DNA of 64,000 bases, from the NCBI GenBank assembly GCA_020284085.1, contig JACEVL010000344.1, positions 1,098,506 to 1,162,505 of the forward strand, read 5' to 3'. Within the stretch, counting starts at the first letter, position 1; each line of letters begins with the position of its first letter. This DNA is from Aporrectodea caliginosa (lineage: Eukaryota > Annelida > Clitellata > Crassiclitellata > Lumbricidae). The notes under the pieces were generated by a model. That model was not told the DNA's origin. It worked only from the letters and a program-made list of their open reading frames with translations, and made no database searches. A program made the translations under genes and the position numbers. Shown in pieces: positions 57,126 through 64,000 of this stretch.

Positions 57126-59306
57126 CCGGGGATCTCCAGAGACCTGGAGATCCCCGGATGGGAGGACTACTCACCAGATCGATCACATCTGCATTTCTAA
57201 GAGATGGGCGACGGCGATGCAGGACGTGAGAGTGTACAGAGGAGCTGACGCTGCCTCAGATCACCACTTGGATATTGCGACATTTAAACTGAAGTTGAAG
57301 AAACGAACGGAAAAACAGCAACATGGGATAATAGATGTGGCCAAGTTAATCAGGAAGGAGGTGCAGGAAACGTTTCAACTGGAATTAAAGAACCGATTTG
57401 AAGTCCTGGGTGAACAGGGAGCAGAACAGGAGTCAATAGAGGAAAGCTGGACGAGGATAAAAAAACACGATCAATGAAGCGCTGCAGAGAGGATAAGAAA
57501 GTGTGGACGGAGGATCGTCTGGAGGAGGCAGAGAGGGCGGCAGAGAGAGGAGACTCCAAGACACTATACAAGATCACAAAAGAGTTAACGGGAGGGATGA
57601 CGCAAAAGCTACCAATCAGAGATGCTGCAGGAAACACGCTTCGAACACACGAGGAACAGGCAGCAAGATGGAGACAACACTTTGACAAAATCCTGAATTG
57701 CCCAGAGCCAGAGATTATGCACGACTTCTCACAGGATCAGTGCTTACAAACTTTGGATGTGAACTTGGACGATATCACGGAGAAGGAGGTAGAGGATGCG
57801 ATGAGAAGACTAAAGAATGGAAAATCTGCAGGAATTGATGATATTCAACCAGAACTGCTAAAAATGGAGGGAGAGAGATGAACAAGATCCTGGCGCACCT
57901 ATGCAATATGATATGGAGGACCGGGGAGGTTCCAAGAGATTGGCGAGATGGGATCATCATACCGCTACCGAAGAAAGGGAACCTTAGTGATTGCAATATT
58001 TGGAGAGGAATCACGTTGCTCTCCATACCGGGGAAGGTCTGGGCCAGCATAATTTTGAGAAGAATACAGGGAGCGGTAGACAGCGTATTGAGACAACAGC
58101 AGGCGGGCTTCAGATAGGGCAGATCATGCAGCGAACAGATCTTTGTACTGAGACAGATTGTCGAGAAGTGCGTAGAGGGAAATGTAAATGTACTTGTCAA
58201 CTTCGTCGATTTTAAGAAGGCATTTGACAGCGTCCAAAGACCTGTGGTGTGGAATATCCTCGCACAATACGGTATACCAGAGAAGATTATAAACATTATA
58301 AAAGGAATGTATACAGAAAGCAGGTGTGCAGTGAGAACGGAGGGGAAACTAGGAGAGTGGTTCCAGATTGTCACGGGCGTGCGTCAGGGCTGCATTCTGT
58401 CACCATTGCTATTCCTGCTAACGATCGATTGGGTGATGAGACGAAGCACAAAAGAAGGGGAGTGTGGCCTGGAGTGGGAGGGAGAGGGAAAGCTGGCGGA
58501 TCTAGACTTTGCAGACGACATAGCGCTACTGGAGGAGTCTTGGGAAGGAATGAGAAAACTCACAGACAGTGTGGAGAGAGAGGCGGGTCTGGTCGGACTG
58601 AGGATCAATACCACCAAAACAAAGAATATGAAAGTAGGAAAATGGACAGTGACTGAAAACATCAAAGTTGGAGAGGATGTGATGGAGGAGGTGGAACACT
58701 TTTGCTATCTGGGGAGTATGATTTCAAGCAATGGCAGCTGTGATAAAGAGATTGGAAGCAGATTGGGAAAAGCCAATGCCACATTTGGAAAGTTGAACAA
58801 TATATGGAAGAACAAAGGACTCAGTCTGACAACAAAAACAAGATTGTACAGAGCTTTGGTATTGACAGCGTTGCTGTATGGGGCAGAGACATGGTCTATG
58901 ACAAAAGTCAATATGAAGAAACTGGAGGCGGCACATCATCGTTGGCTGAGAAGATTACTGAAGATCACTTGGAGGGATAAGGTCAGAAATGAGGAAGTAA
59001 GAAGGAGAACATCCATGGAGAAACTGGAAGACATGCTGAAGAAGATGCGGTTACGTTGGTTGGGGCACATACATAGATCGGGAGAGGAGAGAACGATAAG
59101 GCAGGCACTGGATTGGACTCCGTCGGGATGGAGAAGAGGGCGAGGAAGACCCAGAAAGACTTGGAGAAGCACGATCACTCAGGATCTGGAAGGCGGCGGA
59201 ATGACGTGGGACGATGCTATGCTGGCCGCGGAAGACAGGATAACGTGGAGAGGCTGTGTCGCCCGATGCGCTGCCAGCGCGAGGAAGGACTAAGATCTAA
59301 GGTAAG
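57126..59306 (+). mobile_element. RTE-like LINE, 5'-truncated, recent insertion
   Basis: 2.18-kb insertion between perfect 33-bp direct repeats. The 5' end is truncated inside the endonuclease domain (TWRSPDGRTTHQIDHICISK, then DAASDHHL). The 3' end has only a short tail (gatctaaggtaa) after the stop. Order and motifs fit RTE-like or related non-LTR elements with an apurinic endonuclease followed by reverse transcriptase. Confidence 0.88.
57150..59293 (+). pseudogene. Endonuclease/reverse transcriptase of the RTE-like LINE, disabled
   Basis: Joined over its breaks the frame covers the end of an endonuclease (QIDHICISKRW...SDHHL), a linker helix, then reverse transcriptase: NGKSAGIDDIQPELLK, FVDFKKAFDS (motif A, first catalytic Asp), GVRQGCILSPLLF (motif B), ADLDFADDIALL (motif C, FADD) and the C-terminal HFCYLGSMISSNG, LLYGAETWSMTK and GRPRKTWRS. 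Three defects are visible: an extra A in an A run near 57463, a one-base shift near 57880 and an in-frame TAG at 58115-58117 after QQAGFR. From 58118 to 59293 the frame is intact. It is therefore not translatable as one protein here, though sequencing error in homopolymers cannot be excluded for the first. Confidence 0.85.
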
Positions 59307-59339
59307 GCCTCATTAGACGGACTTTTGCACTGAGAGTCT
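59307..59339 (+). repeat. 33-bp target site duplication, right
   Basis: Exact copy of 57093-57125, directly after the LINE 3' end. Confidence 0.93.
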
Positions 59340-59434
59340 GAGAACGATTTGTTGTCTAGACTTGGAGCTTCATCGATTGAATCTTTGTAATGCTCGTTAG
59401 CATAGCTCCACAGAAGCCATTGGATTAGGCTCTA

Positions 59435-59510
59435 TTCTATTCTGTTCTATTTACGGACTTCTATAGCGCCTCTCACAGTACAACCTAATTAGAGGCGCAA
59501 GGTTATCAAT
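59435..59510 (-). repeat. Tail-family copy with (AATAG)n
   Basis: On the minus strand cttgcgcctctaattaggtt, then gtgagaggcgctatagaagt, then (agaat)n. gcgcctct and agaggcgc can form a hairpin. Confidence 0.5.
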
Positions 59511-60802
59511 AGACTCAACTGAGCCGAGGCTAACATTAGATTAGACAGATCATTGACTGCTGACAAATGGATTTCACTGCTTGTGGCCTTTGGCAAATCT
59601 AAACAGTTCAAATGCAGATGACGCAGATTGTGTCATTGTTTGCTTCTCCACAAGCACTAGATTCCTCAACGATGCAACCGTCAGTCAGTCTGGGACCATG
59701 CACTCTGGGTGATCAACAGAAAGACAGGCAGAAAGACAGGCAGACAGACAGACAGACATATAGAAAACCACACCGAGTACGGCTTGATACAGTGCCATGC
59801 AGACCAGAATAGACAGGAGAGACACAGAGACTTAGACAGCCAAACAGAAATATAAGCAAATACAACTACACACGCAGCTAAAGACAGACAGACAGACAGA
59901 CAGACAGAATAGACAGAAAGACTGAGTGTGTAAGTAGAGTCATAGAAACCTTAAACAGCTAAACAGGTACTAGATACCCACAAACACATAGGCAGATTGA
60001 TTTATATATGGTACACTCATTCATGTTTGGTATATGTATATATGATATCATACAGATATGGTACATCCATATGTACGATACCATTTGGATATGGTACTTC
60101 CATATATATATGATACCATAGAGTTATGATACACCCATATATATAATTATACATACTGTATATATAATTATGTATATATATAATATAGTTAGTTGGCCAC
60201 CTTGAGGAAATCTGTGTACATAGAAAGAAGTGCAGGGGTGGGGGTCAGTGAGTTAGTGAGTTCAGTCGTTATAGGATCGGATGGAATTATTTCGTCAATA
60301 GCCACCGCACCCTTTGCCTTTCTAGCAGACGTCATCTCATCTAAATCTGATTATAGTCCTACCTGTCCGCTGTCCAAACGGTAATTGCTCTCTGATGACC
60401 ATCAACAGGTAGGCCTAAACTGTTTTTCATGTCCAACGATATGCTTGCTTCGGGAAGAGATCGACTGCGTCATAAACAGATCGCCTTCTGTCGCCTAATG
60501 TCGAATTCCGTTCAGCCAAGGATACATGATACCAGGACTGATGGACAGTGTTTCTTTAGCGTCTTCTTCTGACTATAGTTGGAGCACAGCCCTCTGGTGG
60601 TGGAGCGGGAAAGTATCTGGTCTTGTTAACGTAGCAAATGCATCGCAGTCTCATATATTTATTAAGAAAATTGACGGATAATTTTTACTCAACAGACATA
60701 AGTCTGTGAAGTAAAAATTTCCCATCTAATATCCGATGTAAAGAATGAAGCGAGGCGACATCCTTGGGTAAGGAAGCTATAATGTGACTATAATTTGCGC
60801 GA

Positions 60803-60840
<38 letters not shown>

Positions 60841-61457
60841 TCTTATAATAGATTCCTTGAGGTAAACTAAACCGTATACCCGCTTTTTTCTCAACTTCTT
60901 AGACCAAATTCCTATGCACATGGCGCATACATACATGTAACTTATATGTTTACAACAGATAAACGCTGCGCAGCTCGGTGTCACTCTGTCTTCAACTGTT
61001 ATAGAATTCAGCAATAGCCTACATATAAATAGCACTGCTGGAATTCATGATCAAAAGTGTTTGATCATAGGTACTCAAACGACTGCATTAAAGGTTAGGC
61101 CTTTTATTATTACCATTGTTATTGTTGTTCTGCTTTAAGAAATTACGTGAACAGCAAGTTGATAATTATAGGCTGCAGTAAGCCTCACCACGTGTGAGAA
61201 CTTACTTCACAGCAGAGTCTGTACTCGATAACAACTTGTAAGCAACTGCTTTATTATCAACACTCAAATAAAAAGATACATGTACAATAAAAAGGACTCT
61301 TCCTATACATTCCGATTGGTCGAAGTGTCCGATTCTAAATATAACGTCCAATCATTAAAGAGTCTTATCTAGATATTCTAAGATAATTTACATACATCAT
61401 ATAAAAACCGAAATAACACTTCTACTTAAACGCAAATAGGTAAGTACAGAATCATGA
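59511..61457. other. 2-kb stretch without a recognisable gene
   Basis: (GACA)n runs at 59720-59760 and 59884-59908, imperfect ATATGGTAC/CATATATATGATACC repeats at 60005-60190, (AT)n at 60810-60838. Confidence 0.55.
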
Positions 61458-61670
61458 GATCCTGAGTGGCCGAGTGGGTTGGTAGCCCGCTCGCCACGCC
61501 GGCGGCCCGGGTTCGATTCCGGGTCGGTCGGTTTATCAGAGATTAATTTCTCGGATCTTTACTGCGGGTGGCTCGGTCGCAATATAAACGTGGAGTACGA
61601 GGTTGCTTTTCTGCCTCCGACACTAATCATCTTCGATATGAAAAAGTGTCGTTAAGCCCAAGTACAACAG
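61458..61670 (+). mobile_element. Second tRNA-headed SINE family
   Basis: Head gatcctgagtggccgagtgg has an A-box (TGGCCGAGTGG) like class II tRNAs, with a B-box GGTTCGATTCC at 61510-61520. The tRNA-unlike body continues to a tail with gtgtcgttaagcccaagtac. The acceptor-stem halves do not pair, so it is not a functional tRNA. AGAATCA occurs on both sides (61448-61454 and 61674-61680), a possible short target duplication. Its tail is unrelated to that of the SINE at 55857. Confidence 0.75.
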
Positions 61671-64000
61671 TATAGAATCAGTGCATATGACATAGGCCTA
61701 ACACAGTCAAATGAGTAGGCCTAGAGCCCTAGATGAATGAAAAATGGATTTCGAAATACAAGTCCATTTAATTTTAATTCAAAGCTTCATATGGACCGTC
61801 ATATGAGGCCTATATGTGTAAGAACCTATGTATTTATACAACGAAAAACACACAGCACAACGACTGACATAAATTATCTTCACTAGAGAAACTGTGGACC
61901 TTACACTGTATGGCCCCTGTGGAATGTCATCGAACGGCCTTGGAAGCAGCAGCAGCATCAACAGCAGTAGTAGCAACAGCAACAACAGCAACAGCAGCAA
62001 CAGCCGGGGTTTTACTGCTCCTTCAAGGACACGCCTCCACCTGGAAGCGTTTGAATCCAGAGCAAACTCAGTCGACCTCAGAATTACGGCTTCTCACTTA
62101 TTTTGCGCAGATGTTTCAATTTGTAACTATGTGTCAGTTATTTATGGCAGCGCAACTGTTTCGCTTTCTTCAGTAACTTTATCATACACGCTTCAATGAT
62201 AAGTCAAATCTCAACTTATTATAAAATTGTTAAAATTTTATGCGGCTCTGTGCAGAGAGTATACGTAGTGAAAGCATGCCAGGAATAAGCTGTGTCTGAA
62301 ATTGAAGTCACATTGGACCATTTGCTGAGAGAAGTCTAATCGGGTGATGGCTGCCAGCAACTTCTTCTTTCTACGCAGTCGCTATGTATACAATTTCTGC
62401 TGATCAGAGTAATTAAAGCCATTCAAAGAGGAGCGAGAATCCTGATGACCTGCTAATGGAACAGGGTGAATCTCCTTTCCGGAGACTATATAGACAGTGT
62501 AATTAAACCGATGGCTATCATTTGATGGTCGCTGCTAAACTAAGCCAAGCAGTCGCTTCATCCGTCTGAATGGCAACGTTCTGCGTCCATTCGACTGTTC
62601 CCTCGGGAACAATGCTCCAACTCTGTAGACAGAAACAGCTCAAGAAACGTTCGTCTCGGCTTATCTTAAGTCGCACATTTTCAGAACTCTTAGAATGACC
62701 CTATCATTAGACTCTTTAAAGGCGTTAAATAAATGTTCAGGTACATGCATGTGTAATACTCACATATATACACATGCATACAAAGGATCAGCCCTCACTT
62801 CCTAACAAGGCATAGGCTTACGTACATTCGTATGCCATGCATTGTATACGTATGTATGCATACATACAGGCGTAGGCTACATACAAGCATTCATACAAAT
62901 AACTGTAGGCCAAAATGTCATAGCATAGATTTTGTATACAATATAATATTATATCGTGTTATTCGACATCATATAAAGCGCCAACTTACATAGTTACGCG
63001 CTGCAGGAACGGGTTGATGGTGTACATATGGAAGATCTTCATTCGTGATCTAAACATCAACCGGAATCGATGGAGAGAAGAGGAAAGATCTGGAAACCGT
63101 CTTTGTGTCTCTAAGTCTAAATGGAGACAATAAGAATGTCTTGTGTTGTTACGCAGATTAGTTGTAATGGGCATTAGGATTCAACACCGAAAGAAGATAG
63201 CACACTGCAGTTGGCTATAATGAGCTTCGTTAAGGAGTAAGGACTATTCCATAGTGGAAGCTAATGCTTCAGTCTGTCCAAGTCTAAACACGGCGCATAT
63301 TATTGTCTGGCCTCAAATAACCGACTACAACATGTCCATCGCCAATCAAGCCGTTGTCGACGTATTTGCCATTGGGTTCCCACACCTCATGACATATCTA
63401 ACGAAGTCCGTCTGTCCACATCATCATATATATGGCCCGATTCCAAGTGAACTCTCTGCTACACACGTATAAATATATTCAATGATTCAATAGCGCAGTC
63501 CAGGTGTACGACAACATTCCTCATGAACAACAACATCATCTCTGGCTCAAACGATGTTAAGACCAGAATAACTCAATGAATCACATACAGAGGATACTCT
63601 CAACTGCTCTCAACTATAGTATACACAAGCCTATTAGAACTATGACACATGAAGCCCCTTATGTAGTCTATGTATGTATACAGGCAAGTATGCTTTCCTA
63701 TGAATGAATGTATTTTTGTATGCATGGGTGTATGCATACGGGTATGTATGTATTTATGAATGTATGTATACATATGTATTTATGTGCGTGTATTTATACA
63801 TGTGTGTATGCAATAATACATATAATAATATTCTTCTTTATTAATTAAAACTGACAATTGCGCAGTATGATTGCAATTCATAGTATGAACGGATGATCAA
63901 AAGTTCTTACAGGAACCGAATTCAACTTTATGGCAGCCATGCAAGGCACCCATCACGTCCTACTACTGCATGTACAGTATGTGTTACATGTATGAATTAT
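61671..64000. other. Right end of window, no gene seen
   Basis: A short (AGC/AAC)n run at 61946-62006; ACATAC/ATGTAT-rich DNA at 62740-62900 and 63670-63830; a tail-family remnant near 62960-63005. Open frames are short and featureless. Confidence 0.5.

Noticed and set aside
61458..61535. A functional tRNA gene (A- and B-box present)
   Set aside because: The acceptor-stem halves do not pair and a SINE body and tail follow, so it is a tRNA-derived SINE.

Overview
This is animal (metazoan) nuclear DNA, most likely from a marine invertebrate. The genes have spliced exons with GT/AG borders. Between them lie non-LTR retrotransposon fragments, tRNA-headed SINEs, DNA-transposon remnants and very long microsatellites. 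The species cannot be fixed from the sequence. The octamer TAGGCCTA is heavily over-represented, which I loosely associate with deuterostome or lophotrochozoan invertebrates; that is only an impression.

Layout. (1) About 46-13589, + strand: the 3' part of a TRPC-type cation channel gene, running from just before the pre-S1 helix to the stop codon. The pore-helix/S6 exon is present twice (7022-7217 and 7989-8178), with identical splice phases and different pore sequences. The reading frame allows only one of the two per transcript. A small hAT element with 8-bp target duplications (10743-11560) sits in a later intron. (2) 17577-19940, - strand: an intronless 787-residue TRP-superfamily channel (TRPA/TRPV-like) facing the TRPC gene tail to tail, with a LINE fragment between them. 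(3) 20-27 kb: LINE and SINE ends, a hAT-like end and simple repeats. (4) 27366-29015, - strand: a two-exon ankyrin-repeat gene with a SOCS-box-like end. Its only intron is almost wholly a LINE 3' fragment, and the LINE tail runs into the 3' splice site. (5) 30476-32170: a broken Tnp2/CACTA-type transposase followed by about 740 bp of (CTAT)n. (6) 39-45 kb: LINE 3' ends and an inverted-repeat element (40497-41314) built of GGACAATMACCCC units and flanked by a diverged 80-bp direct repeat. (7) 45113-46345, + strand: an intronless class A (rhodopsin-like) GPCR, followed by a 2-kb cluster of (GT)n, (AG)n and (TGTCCC)n. (8) 48.5-57 kb: mostly no recognisable gene; a tRNA-headed SINE at 55857. (9) 57126-59306: a 5'-truncated RTE-like LINE with a perfect 33-bp target duplication. 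(10) 59.3-64 kb: a second tRNA-headed SINE at 61458, otherwise non-coding.

The host genes look sensory or signalling (two TRP-type channels, one GPCR, one ankyrin/SOCS adaptor), but nothing shows that they work in one pathway. The strongest candidates for something undescribed are the duplicated TRPC pore exons, the LINE-filled intron of the ankyrin gene, the shared 3' tail of a LINE and a SINE, and the GGACAAT inverted-repeat element.
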